64,000 nt of DNA from [Pseudopropionibacterium] massiliense (GTDB taxonomy: Bacteria > Actinomycetota > Actinomycetes > Propionibacteriales > Propionibacteriaceae). Under the pieces are notes generated by a model. It saw nothing but the letters and a program-made list of their open reading frames with translations, ran no database searches and had not been told where the DNA came from. Where the stretch lies: the NCBI RefSeq assembly GCF_900607225.1, contig NZ_LR027842.1:841802-905801 (forward strand), read 5' to 3'. A program made the position numbers and the translations under genes. Shown here piece by piece: positions 20,405 to 28,595 of the stretch (positions are counted from its first letter, which is position 1; the number at the start of each line of letters is the position of its first letter).

Positions 20405-21726
20405 GGCCCGGTCCTGATAGTGGATTCGCCGACAAGATCGTACTCCTGGGCGATGCCGGAGCGGTGCAGCTCCTGCAGTTGCTTGTCGGTGACAGTGAAC
20501 GGTCCGATCCCCGTCTGTTTGTCTCCGTCCCAGTTGTACCGGTCGGCGGTGTGCACCTGATACCTGTAGGTGTAGCTGCCGTCCGGATACACGGTGATGG
20601 TGCCCGCCGTGGCGCGCTGATCCCCGCCGGTGGCATAAAACCAATTCGCATTCTCACTCTTCTCGGCGTAATTATCTTGCCAGTCCGTGACAAAAGGATA
20701 CGTCATTGACCCTGTGTAGCCCGAAGTTTTAGCATTATCAATTGCTGCATCCGCATATATTTTTAGATTACTGTTAACCTTGCTCTGCAGCTCAGGGAGG
20801 TCTTTGAGCATGCCGTCGGTGTTCATGTCGAGTGGTCTCCCGGAGTTGCCGAGAAAGTGCATGAGGTTTCTCGCCGCATCGGGCCAGAAGGGCTGCATCA
20901 ATCCTGCAGCGGATGCTGCAGCTTCATGTGTTACATAGTCACCCAGGTTTGCTCCCCGCTGTGCGTATGGTCCCGACCCCTCCCCCTCCCCCTCGCTGTC
21001 GCCTGGGTACTTTCAAGGCTCAGGTCGGGGCATGGCCGCGGACTCACCAGCAACGGGCTCTCCAAGTCCCAATGCCTCCCCATTGGTGCCTGTCTCGTGC
21101 GAGGTTTCTCCTGAGCGGAAACGACCATTGCGTGCCTGGTCGATTTCCCAAACCCTGGGATCGGGTTCAATCGGAATCAACACCGGCCCCCCACTGGTCA
21201 GGCTCGCAACACCTCCACCAACATGTGCGGTGTTGCCTTGGGTGGCATGGATTTTGCTACTGCAGTCCTGTTGTGCTTCCTCCAGGGCCTGGATGAACCG
21301 AGCGACCCGCCCCTCCAACGCAACAGCCTCCGAGTGCAACAGCTCTTGTTGATGTTGCCGGGCGGTTGGGGCATCACCCTGGGCAGAGTCCTGGGAAGTC
21401 GCCGCAGCTTTGGTTTCATGGGCGGCGATGTCAGCGGCGAGTTGTTCCCGTAACGTCTTCAACTCGTCAAGCCGGTCCGCATATGCCAGCAGCGCCGCAC
21501 ATGCACCGTCGGCATCAGCCGCCAGAGTGCGGGCACATAACCTCGGTTGGGTCATGGCGTCCAACACATCCGGCGCCTCGGGGGTCGAATACGCCGTGCT
21601 CAATCCGGCCCATGTGGAGGCGATCTCATCAGTGACATCCACCGCCCCCATGTACACGTTCAACAAACTCCGGGCCCCGTCACGAACAGGCCCGGGCTCA
21701 TCCACCACAGGAAGGGTCAACGACAC
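20401..21726 (-). pseudogene. Long WXG-like putative secreted protein gene, split by an in-frame TGA
   Basis: A single frame runs from GTG 21726 (preceded by AAGGAGG) to 20401, interrupted only by TGA at 21015-21013. Before the stop lie 237 residues, helical and rich in Ala, Glu and Gln. These include a W-A-G motif (STWAGL, about residue 42) like that of WXG100/ESX proteins, coiled-coil-like stretches at about 85-170, and a Gly/Pro-rich linker. After the stop the same frame continues without a break for 203 codons, from KYPGDSEGEGEG through an aromatic-rich globular domain (PFVTDWQDNY, NWFYATGGD) to ESTIRTGP. The intact form would be about 441 residues. It may be a decayed gene, or expressed as two pieces with restart near TTG 20901 or ATG 20898. 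Confidence 0.75.
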
Positions 21727-21787
21727 ACCGCACCTCCTTGAATCCCGTGCGCCACACCCCAAAGGTGTGAGCAGGTGTTTCTCATGT

Positions 21788-22172
21788 CTAACATCTCCTG
21801 AACCGGGACGGGTCGTACGGGTTTCCGTTACCTCCGGGAAACTGTGGTGAGTGCTGTGCGAAGGAAGCCATGGCGTTCGCATTGTCTGCCATGGCGAGGT
21901 TCCCGTGGTGGTAGGTGGCCAGCGCCTCACCAGTGGCCGTCACCGCAACCCCGACCCGCTCCATGAGCTCGACCAGACCCGGGAGGCCACGGCCATCCAT
22001 CCATCCATCCTGCAACCGCGGCAGCAACAATTCCCGAATTGCTCAGCGCATCCGACAAACACCCCGCAGCCGTCGAGGCATCACCCCGGCTGGCGGCGTA
22101 CTGCTGCGCACCTGCCGCTGTCGACCGCAGAATCTGCCCCGTGGCCTGCTCGTCAATCCTCCAGTGGGACAC
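21788..22172 (-). pseudogene. Small WXG100-like protein gene, frameshifted at a tetranucleotide repeat
   Basis: From GTG 22172, with AGGAGG upstream, the frame encodes a small Ala-rich helical protein (MSHWRIDEQATGQILRST...) as far as VAGWMDG near residue 59. It then enters a wrong frame and ends at 21927. The expected continuation (GLPGLVELMERVG... to SRFRRC) is intact in the neighbouring frame down to 21788. The switch falls exactly on four CCAT repeats at 21993-22010. Removing one repeat restores a 126-residue frame. Size, composition and position before a WXG-like long gene fit small type VII-associated proteins (possibly DUF6507-like; not certain). It is either broken or phase variable. 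Confidence 0.7.
21993..22010. repeat. Tetranucleotide tract (CCAT)4 inside a coding sequence
   Basis: Four CCAT units plus CC lie within the small WXG-like gene, reading GGAT on the coding strand. The present copy number puts the two halves of the gene out of frame; three units would join them. Confidence 0.9.
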
Positions 22173-22284
22173 GTCAACCTCCTGCTGGTGGATAAGGGAT
22201 CAACGGCAACAGGCTAGAACGGAAGTCAATGACCACTCCAGACCTTGACCAAAGCCAATTCAAACTCTGACCAAAAGTTAGGAA

Positions 22285-22299
22285 CCACCTGCCAGGTGG
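22285..22299. promoter_or_regulatory. Short palindrome upstream of the MFS gene
   Basis: CCACCT and AGGTGG flank GCC. It lies between the divergent WXG-like islet and the MFS gene and could be an operator or a weak hairpin. Nothing else is recognised in 22173-22380. Confidence 0.3.
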
Positions 22300-22381
22300 A
22301 CCTGTGATCGCCCTGGCGGGCGCGGGCGTCATGATCCTGCTCGGCGCGGAAACGGTGAGAAATCAAATTATGGCGGTTCGC

Positions 22382-22400
22382 CTCCAAAATGGAGTAGGTT
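22382..22400 (+). promoter_or_regulatory. Operator-like inverted repeat and -10 box of the MFS gene
   Basis: CTCCA-AAA-TGGAG (22382-22394) directly abuts a TAGGTT -10 box (22395-22400), which lies six bases before GTG 22407. A repressor bound here would block the promoter; the TetR-like gene downstream is the obvious candidate. Confidence 0.5.
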
Positions 22401-22406
22401 GGTTTC

Positions 22407-23660
22407 GTGACAACCAACGAAGCTGAACCACAGGGGACGCCGAAGTCCCAGATCCCTCTGCTGCTCGGGACCGTGCTCATCGTATACGTGGGTCAAATGA
22501 CCCTCAGCCCCATCATCGCCCCCCTCTCCCGCAGGCTCGACATGCCCGAGTGGCAGCTGGGGGTGACCATCTCGGCCGCCGCCGTCATGGTGGTGCTCAC
22601 CTCCGGGTTCTGGGGGCGAAGAGCCCAGTCGAGGGGGTTCAAACCCGTGCTCCTGGCGGCCCTGGCGCTCGCCATCGTGACCATGATCCTGTTCTCCGGG
22701 CTGGCCGCCGCCGGCATGCAGGGCCTGCTCACGGGCACCGTTCTGTTCCTGCTGTTCGTGCTGTTGCGGGGAATCGGATTCGGGACCGCGATCGCGGCCG
22801 TGCCGCCCACGGCCCAGGCCTACATAGCCGAGTTCACGCCCGAGGGGCCGGCCCGCGTCAAGGGGATGGCCGGGGTCGGTGCGGTGCAGGGAATCGCCAG
22901 CATCCTCGGGGCGATCGTGGGCGGGGCCCTGGCCGGATTCGGTCTGCTGACCCCCATCATCGTCGTGCCTGTGCTGATCGGGATCGCCATGCTGCTCGTG
23001 CTGACGTGCCTGCACGGCGGGGCCGGCAGCCGGCTCGTGGAGAGCCCGATCCGGGTGAGCCCCATGGACAAGCGGGTCCTGCCCTTCCTGGTGGCGGGTT
23101 TCGGCACCTTCACCGCGCTTGGTTTCATCCAGAACACGGCCAGCTTCATCATCATGGACAGGTTCCATCTGAACGAGGTCGAGGGCGGCCAGCTGTCCGG
23201 TGTCGTGATGCTGGCAATCGGGGTCGGCATGATCATCGCCCAGGCCGTCGTCGTGCCCGTCACCAAGTGGGCGCCGCCGATGCTGCTGCGCGTCGGGGCG
23301 GTGGTCGGCACCGTCGGGTTCGTGGTGATGCTGCCCGAGGCGGAACTCTGGGTGATGTTCGTGTCGGCCCTGCTGATCGGCCTGGGAATCGGCATAGCGA
23401 TGCCCGGCTACACGTCCGGTCCCACCATGCTGGTCGAGCACGACGAACAGGGCGGGCTCGCCGGGGTGATCGGCGCCACCAACGGCCTCACCTACGTTCT
23501 CGCCCCGACGCTCAGTACCCTCTTCTACGGCTGGTGGCGGCCGCTTCCCGTCATCGTTTCCATCGTGGTCCTGGGCATCGTCGCGGTGTTCGTCCTCGTG
23601 CACCCCGCCTTCCGCAACTTTCGTCCCAACTCGGAGACTGCCGTCACGGAGGAGGCCTGA
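22407..23660 (+). CDS. MFS transporter (probable drug efflux)
   Basis: A 417-residue major facilitator protein with about twelve hydrophobic segments and a central cytoplasmic loop near residue 205. The loop after helix 2 reads GFWGRRAQSRGFKPV, a variant of the MFS signature. The substrate cannot be read from sequence; proton-driven export of a drug or metabolite is the usual role of such members beside a TetR gene. The GTG at 22407 has a TAGGTT box 6 bases upstream, so the mRNA is probably leaderless. The stop shares one base with the next ATG, so transporter and regulator are coupled. Confidence 0.85.
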   Translation: MTTNEAEPQGTPKSQIPLLLGTVLIVYVGQMTLSPIIAPLSRRLDMPEWQLGVTISAAAVMVVLTSGFWGRRAQSRGFKPVLLAALALAIVTMILFSGLAAAGMQGLLTGTVLFLLFVLLRGIGFGTAIAAVPPTAQAYIAEFTPEGPARVKGMAGVGAVQGIASILGAIVGGALAGFGLLTPIIVVPVLIGIAMLLVLTCLHGGAGSRLVESPIRVSPMDKRVLPFLVAGFGTFTALGFIQNTASFIIMDRFHLNEVEGGQLSGVVMLAIGVGMIIAQAVVVPVTKWAPPMLLRVGAVVGTVGFVVMLPEAELWVMFVSALLIGLGIGIAMPGYTSGPTMLVEHDEQGGLAGVIGATNGLTYVLAPTLSTLFYGWWRPLPVIVSIVVLGIVAVFVLVHPAFRNFRPNSETAVTEEA

Positions 23661-24331
23661 TGGCCAGTGGGGCGCGGCGTGGCCGTCCGCCGCGCCTCAC
23701 CCGGGAGACGGTGGCCAGGGCGGTGCTCGACGTGGGGTTCCCGAACCTGACCTTCACCGCCGTCCGGGAGCACCTCGGGGTGGGGGAGAGCACCTTGTTC
23801 CGCTACGCGCCCGACCGCGATGAACTGGTGCGCCTGGGGCTCGGCCTGGCCATGGAATCGGTGGAACTGCCCCCGCGGCAGGGGCCGTGGCGGCAGGTGC
23901 TCACCGACTACGCCGTCTTCGCCTGGCGCTTCTGGGAGGCCCATCCCGGTTCGGCGACCGAGGTGTCGCGAGGGGTTTTCGCCGCCGTGATGGTGCAGAT
24001 CGTCGATGAGCTGTGCTCCTTCCTGATGGAACGCGGCTTCACTGCCGGCAACGCCCTGCTGACCTGCGATCTGGTCTTCGACATGGTGGTGGACAACCGT
24101 CGTGGGGTGGAGCACATGGACGGGCTGCTGGCCGAAACTGGTCCCGAACGCGACGACATGAGAAGACGGTGGGCGCCGGATGAGCAGTCCGAGGGCAACC
24201 CCGTGCCCGGCTGGGAGAGGATCCGTCAGGCCAAACTGGAGGCCGTTGATTCGCCGCCCTTCGACTGGTTCATGAAGAAACTGGGGGTACTCCTCGACGG
24301 TGTGGCCGCGTCCCTGGCGCCTCGGGAGTGA
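23660..24331 (+). CDS. TetR-like transcriptional regulator
   Basis: A 223-residue protein with an N-terminal basic arm (RRGRPPRLTRE) and a TetR-type helix-turn-helix. The recognition helix region is GVGESTLFRYAPDRDELVRL (about residues 35-58). The remainder is a helical ligand-binding domain with a Trp-rich first half. It starts on the stop codon of the MFS gene (TGATG), so it probably senses a substrate of that exporter and controls the operon through the inverted repeat at 22382-22394. Confidence 0.85.
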   Translation: MASGARRGRPPRLTRETVARAVLDVGFPNLTFTAVREHLGVGESTLFRYAPDRDELVRLGLGLAMESVELPPRQGPWRQVLTDYAVFAWRFWEAHPGSATEVSRGVFAAVMVQIVDELCSFLMERGFTAGNALLTCDLVFDMVVDNRRGVEHMDGLLAETGPERDDMRRRWAPDEQSEGNPVPGWERIRQAKLEAVDSPPFDWFMKKLGVLLDGVAASLAPRE

Positions 24332-24339
24332 GGCGTGAA

Positions 24340-24369
24340 TTGCTCAAATCAGATTTCACGGCATACAAT
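24340..24369 (+). promoter_or_regulatory. Probable promoter of the DEAD-box helicase, with a long 5' leader
   Basis: TTGCTC (24340-24345) and TACAAT (24364-24369) are 18 bases apart. Transcription from here would leave about 200 bases of untranslated leader before 24575. No known riboswitch was recognised in that leader. Confidence 0.45.
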
Positions 24370-24574
24370 GACAAGTCGGCCTGACTGGCCCTTCCCGGGG
24401 GTGCTGCTGACCTTTCCCCGGGATCCTCGACGCCGGATTTTCCGGCTGTCAGCTTTGCGCCGAGCGCGCCAACGGCCGTCTTGTGTTCCGGATGTTTTCG
24501 TATGTGACGAGACGCGCCGCCGCCCGCGGGATCATCCGTCGGGCCCGAGACGAGCACCGTGAACAGGACCTGCC

Positions 24575-26596
24575 GTGGCCATGCCCAGGAAGAAACCCAA
24601 GTCGTTCAAGTCGGACGGCACCCCCAAGAAACGCTGGAGCGCCGCCGAACGCGCCGCCCGCGGTCACAAACCCCGCCGCTCGGGCGGGGTGCGCAACCCG
24701 GATGCACGCTCCGGTCGTTCCGACCGGTACGAACGCGCCCGTGGCCGTGACGACCGCGGCGGCCCGGGACGCGAGGACCGTGGCTTCGGCCGGGACGGAA
24801 ACCGCGACGGGGATCGCAGTCGCCGTGACGACCGCGGCTGGCGTGATGATCGAGGATCCGGGCAGCGGCGGGGAGGAGCCCGCTCCCGCCATGCGTGGCG
24901 TGACGACCGGGACACCTCGTGGGGGCGGGGCGGAGGCCGGGGAGACCGGGTCGAGCGTCGCCGCGACGACTTCCGGCAGCACGACGATTTCCGCGGCCGC
25001 GACGGTGACCGTCGCCGCGGCGACCGTGACGGCGGGGAGGACCGGAGGCGCCGGGATCGCGACTTCGACCGGGACTTCCGTCGCGACGACCGCCCGAGGG
25101 GGTTCCGTGGTTCCCGGCGGGACCGCCAGGAGCATCCGTACGGCCGTCGCGACCATGAGCGGCGCGGCCACTACGATCGTCGATCCGGGGAGGGGCGCGG
25201 CCGCTTCCGGGAATCCCGTGACCTCGACCCCGTCGAGCAGGACCAGATGAGCTGGGAGGCCGCCACCGTCGAGGTGGAGGTCACCGATGACGACGCGGCC
25301 TCCGGTTTCGCCGAGCTCGGCGTGGCCGCCCCCATGGTGGCGGCTCTGAAACAGCAGGGCATCACGGAACCGTTTCCGATCCAGCGCGCCACCATCGCCG
25401 ACGCCATCGCCGGGCGCGACGTGCTCGGACGGGGCCGCACCGGCTCCGGCAAGACCTTGGCTTTCGGGCTGCCGCTGCTGACCCGCCTGGCCGCAGGCGA
25501 CCCCACCGGCACCCCGCGCGCGGTGATACTCACCCCCACCCGCGAGCTGGCCCTGCAGATCGCCGACAACCTGTCCCCGCTGGCCACCGTGATGGGACTC
25601 CGCCTGTACCTGGTGGCCGGCGGCATGGCCTACGGCCCGCAGATCAAGGCCTTCGAGCGTGGCGTGGATGTGGTGGTCGCCACGCCGGGCAGGCTCATCG
25701 ACCTCCTGGAGCAGGGGGTCGCCGACCTCAGCCAGGTGGAGGTGACGGTCCTCGACGAGGCCGACCACATGAGCGATCTCGGGTTCCTCCCCGCCGTCAC
25801 CACCATCCTTGACGCCGTTCCCGCGGACGGTCAGCGGCTCCTGTTCTCCGCGACCCTCGACGGCGCGGTGGACGAGCTGGTCAGGCGTTACATCGCCGAT
25901 CCGGTCACCCACGAGGTGGATTCTGGCAAGGCGTCGGTGACCACCATGAGCCATCACGTGCTGCACGTGGTCCCGCACCACAAGAACCAGGTCACGGCCG
26001 AGATCGCGAACCGGGAGGGCAGGACCGTGGTCTTCGCCCGTACCCAGATGGGAACCGACCGCATCGCGAGGCAGCTGCGCGAGGCCGGGGTGATGGCAGG
26101 GGCGTTGCACGGTGGTCTCACCCAGGGTGCCCGCGCCCGCATCCTCGCGGCCTTCAAACGCGGCGAGGTGCCCGTGCTGGTCGCCACCGACGTCGCCGCC
26201 CGTGGCATCCATGTCGACGACATCTCCCTGGTGCTCCAGGTGGATCCGCCCAAGACCAGCAAGGACTACCTTCACCGCGCCGGACGCACCGCCCGCGCCG
26301 GCGAGGCGGGGGCAGTGGTCAGTATCGTCCTGCCCCATCAGCGCAAGCAGATGCGCCGGATCGTGGGGCAGGCCGGCGTCAGGACCGAACCGGTCGAGGC
26401 GACCCCGGGCTGCGACGAACTCGCCGCGCTCACGGGCGCCCGTCCCTGCCTGGGGGCTCCCGTGACGGAGGCCGACTACCAGGCGTTGATCGCTCCCCGG
26501 CCCCAGCAGCGACGCCGCCCCGGCGGGGGTCGCGGCCGCGGTCCCCGGCGGCGTGGCGATCGCCGGGATCGCGGCCACCGGCGCGAACGGGGTTAG
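24575..26596 (+). CDS. DEAD-box RNA helicase with long R/D/G-rich N-terminus
   Basis: A 673-residue ATP-dependent RNA helicase. About 220 N-terminal residues are low complexity, dominated by Arg, Asp and Gly with repeated RDDRG/RDR units, likely disordered and RNA-binding. The helicase core then shows the Q motif (PFPIQRATI), Walker A GRTGSGKT, PTRELALQI, DEAD in VLDEADHM, SAT in LFSATL, VATDVAARGI and HRAGRTARAG. A short Arg/Gly tail ends the protein. Such helicases act in cold adaptation, ribosome assembly or RNA decay. GTG 24575 has AGGA at good spacing; ATG 24581 is an alternative. Confidence 0.93.
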   Translation: MAMPRKKPKSFKSDGTPKKRWSAAERAARGHKPRRSGGVRNPDARSGRSDRYERARGRDDRGGPGREDRGFGRDGNRDGDRSRRDDRGWRDDRGSGQRRGGARSRHAWRDDRDTSWGRGGGRGDRVERRRDDFRQHDDFRGRDGDRRRGDRDGGEDRRRRDRDFDRDFRRDDRPRGFRGSRRDRQEHPYGRRDHERRGHYDRRSGEGRGRFRESRDLDPVEQDQMSWEAATVEVEVTDDDAASGFAELGVAAPMVAALKQQGITEPFPIQRATIADAIAGRDVLGRGRTGSGKTLAFGLPLLTRLAAGDPTGTPRAVILTPTRELALQIADNLSPLATVMGLRLYLVAGGMAYGPQIKAFERGVDVVVATPGRLIDLLEQGVADLSQVEVTVLDEADHMSDLGFLPAVTTILDAVPADGQRLLFSATLDGAVDELVRRYIADPVTHEVDSGKASVTTMSHHVLHVVPHHKNQVTAEIANREGRTVVFARTQMGTDRIARQLREAGVMAGALHGGLTQGARARILAAFKRGEVPVLVATDVAARGIHVDDISLVLQVDPPKTSKDYLHRAGRTARAGEAGAVVSIVLPHQRKQMRRIVGQAGVRTEPVEATPGCDELAALTGARPCLGAPVTEADYQALIAPRPQQRRRPGGGRGRGPRRRGDRRDRGHRRERG

Positions 26597-26599
26597 AAT
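26594..26599 (+). promoter_or_regulatory. Possible -10 box of the t6A operon
   Basis: TAGAAT overlaps the stop of the helicase gene and lies nine bases before ATG 26609. It would give the t6A genes their own near-leaderless start. Confidence 0.4.
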
Positions 26600-26608
26600 C
26601 TGCCCGCC

Positions 26609-27526
26609 ATGACCGAGACCATCCAGGTGCGGCTGGCCACCGCAGCAGATGCCTCCGGGATGCTGCGCGTCAGCCGGACCGCCTTCGCCGCCCGCCGACC
26701 CGTCGACCCGCCCGCCGACGCCCTCTCGGACACCCTCGCCGACGTGGAGCGTGCCCTGGCCGAGGGCTGGGGGGTGTGCGCCCTCGACGGCAACCGCATG
26801 GTCGGCTGCCTGCTGATCGCCCACGACGGGGAGGTCGCCACGCTGCGCCGGGTCTCCGTGCTTCCCACCGAGACCCGGCGAGGCATCGCGAAAACCATGG
26901 TCGGCGGGGCGGTGTCGCTCGCGGTGGATGCGGGTCTGAAACGGGTCGAGGTGCTGTGCCGCCGCGAGTTCCCCGAGCTCGCCGGCTGGTGGGGGGAGCA
27001 CGGTTTCGGCCCGCTCCGGGAGAACGCAGCCGGGATCGTGCTCGGCCGCGACCTGCCCGTGGCCGTCACCGTCCCCACCCCCGAGGCGATGCACGCCCTG
27101 GGCGTGGAGCTGGCGGGCCTGCTCCGCGCGGGCGACGTGATCATCGCCACCGGGGAACTCGGGGCCGGCAAGACCACCCTGACCCGGGGCATCGGGGAGG
27201 GACTCGACATCGAGGGCCCCGTGATCTCACCCACCTTCGTGCTCTCGCGCATCCATCCCTCCCGCGGCGGTGGCCCGGACCTGGTGCACGTGGATGCCTA
27301 CCGCATGGCTGGCGCCGACGAACTGGCCGACATCGACCTCGACGCCACGCTGCCCGGGTCCGTGACCCTCGTCGAATGGGGCGAGGGAATCGCCGAATGG
27401 CTCTCCGACGAGCGGTTGGAGATCGACATCGACCGCGAGATCGGCGACGAGGCCCGGCGTGTGACCCTGACCGGCACCGGTCCCCGCTGGGCCGGTGCCC
27501 TGGAAGCCCTCAGGAGGAACCCATGA
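26609..27526 (+). CDS. tsaE: GNAT acetyltransferase fused to t6A ATPase TsaE
   Basis: A 305-residue two-domain protein. Residues about 1-148 form a GNAT acetyltransferase fold, with an acetyl-CoA loop of the type VLPTETRRGIAKTMV (about 84-98). Residues about 152-300 are TsaE, the ATPase of the tRNA threonylcarbamoyl-A37 complex, with Walker A GELGAGKTT (182-190), SPTFVL, VHVDAYRM and LVEWGEG. TsaE regulates the TsaBD complex that transfers the threonylcarbamoyl group. The GNAT substrate is unknown. The tsaB start overlaps the stop (ATGA), and rimI and tsaD follow, so the fusion sits in a complete tsaE-tsaB-rimI-tsaD operon. Confidence 0.92.
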   Translation: MTETIQVRLATAADASGMLRVSRTAFAARRPVDPPADALSDTLADVERALAEGWGVCALDGNRMVGCLLIAHDGEVATLRRVSVLPTETRRGIAKTMVGGAVSLAVDAGLKRVEVLCRREFPELAGWWGEHGFGPLRENAAGIVLGRDLPVAVTVPTPEAMHALGVELAGLLRAGDVIIATGELGAGKTTLTRGIGEGLDIEGPVISPTFVLSRIHPSRGGGPDLVHVDAYRMAGADELADIDLDATLPGSVTLVEWGEGIAEWLSDERLEIDIDREIGDEARRVTLTGTGPRWAGALEALRRNP

Positions 27527-28143
27527 CCTGGATATTGGGAATCGACACCTCCCACCACGTGGCCGTCGGCCTGGCCCGCGACGGTGAGCCCGTCGCCTCC
27601 GAGGTGGTGGCCGACACCCGCGCCCACGGCGAGGCCCTGACCCCGCTGATCCAGCGCCTGTGCGCCTCGGCCGGAATCGCCATGACCGGGATAGACGCCT
27701 ACGCCGTCGGCATGGGGCCGGGGCCGTTCACGGGGCTGCGCGTCGGGATCGTGACCGTTCGCACCCTGGCCGCGGTGGCGGGCAGACCCCTGCACGGGGT
27801 GTGCTCCCTCGACGTGATAGCCGCCCAGTGGCAGGACGCGCCGGACGAGTTCGTGGTGGCCTCCGACGCCCGCCGCAAGGAGTTCTACTGGGCGCTCTAC
27901 CGCGATGGGATCCGCGTCGGCGAACCCCGGGTGAGTGCCCCCGAGGCCCTCCCGGACCTGCCCGCGGCCGGCCCGGTCCTCGACGACCCGGCCGGGCCAC
28001 GTCACCTGGACGCGGCAGTGCTGGCGGCACGCTGGGCCGATCTGCCGTCCGTCGACGGGGAACCCTTCTACCTGCGGGCCGCGGACGCCGCGGTGCCGAG
28101 GACCCGCAAGTCGGCGCTGCCCCGCCTCAGGGTGCCTCGATGA
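27523..28143 (+). CDS. tsaB: tRNA threonylcarbamoyladenosine biosynthesis protein TsaB
   Basis: TsaB is the non-catalytic ASKHA-fold partner that binds TsaD and TsaE for t6A formation at tRNA position 37. The 206-residue protein has the N-terminal phosphate loop (LGIDTSHH), HGEALTPLI, and the conserved block GPGPFTGLRVGIVTVRTLA. It overlaps tsaE upstream and rimI downstream by 4 bases each, so coordinated synthesis is expected. Confidence 0.93.
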   Translation: MTWILGIDTSHHVAVGLARDGEPVASEVVADTRAHGEALTPLIQRLCASAGIAMTGIDAYAVGMGPGPFTGLRVGIVTVRTLAAVAGRPLHGVCSLDVIAAQWQDAPDEFVVASDARRKEFYWALYRDGIRVGEPRVSAPEALPDLPAAGPVLDDPAGPRHLDAAVLAARWADLPSVDGEPFYLRAADAAVPRTRKSALPRLRVPR

Positions 28144-28595
28144 TCATCCGCACCGCCGTGCCCGCCGACGCCTCCGCGCTGGCCCGGCTGGAGCTGGTCT
28201 TCCCGGCGCGGCAACGCTGGTCGGAGGCCTCCTGGCTGGAGGAGATCGGTGCTGACGGCCGCCTCGTGGAGGTGGCCGAGACCGCGCCCGATGGCGTGAT
28301 CGCCTGCGCTTCCTGGCGTCACGCGGGGAACACCACCGACCTGGACCGGATCGTCGTCGCGGGGGAACACCGCCGCCGGGGCATCGCGGGAAGGCTGCTG
28401 GGGCGCGGGATCGCCTGGGCCGCGGAGCAGGGGGCCGGAAACGTGCTGCTGGAGGTGGCCTCCGACAACACCGCGGCCATCGGGCTCTACGCCGCGGCCG
28501 GGTTCGTCCCGGTGAACCGGCGCGGACACTACTACGGGCGGGGCGTCGACGCCGTGGTCATGGAGAAGAAGCTGGAGACGGAGGAGAGTCAATGA
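28140..28595 (+). CDS. rimI: Ribosomal-protein-alanine N-acetyltransferase RimI-type
   Basis: A 151-residue GNAT enzyme of the RimI type, which acetylates N-terminal Ala of ribosomal protein S18 in E. coli. The acetyl-CoA loop is [15 protein letters not shown] (about residues 73-87), followed by [19 protein letters not shown] and a C-terminal Tyr pair in HYYG, both typical. The position between tsaB and tsaD with 4-base overlaps is the classic RimI arrangement. A second GNAT domain exists in the same operon, fused to TsaE. Confidence 0.88.
   Translation: MIIRTAVPADASALARLELVFPARQRWSEASWLEEIGADGRLVEVAETAPDGVIACASWRHAGNTTDLDRIVVAGEHRRRGIAGRLLGRGIAWAAEQGAGNVLLEVASDNTAAIGLYAAAGFVPVNRRGHYYGRGVDAVVMEKKLETEESQ

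Noticed and set aside
21013..21015. Selenocysteine at the in-frame TGA
   Set aside because: No catalytic-looking redox context and no SECIS-like hairpin was evident right after the codon. A nonsense mutation is simpler.
24449..27094. An 881-residue minus-strand open frame opposite the helicase
   Set aside because: Its long Ala/Val/Pro repeats are the complement of the Arg/Asp-rich helicase N-terminus. The plus-strand frame has all helicase motifs.
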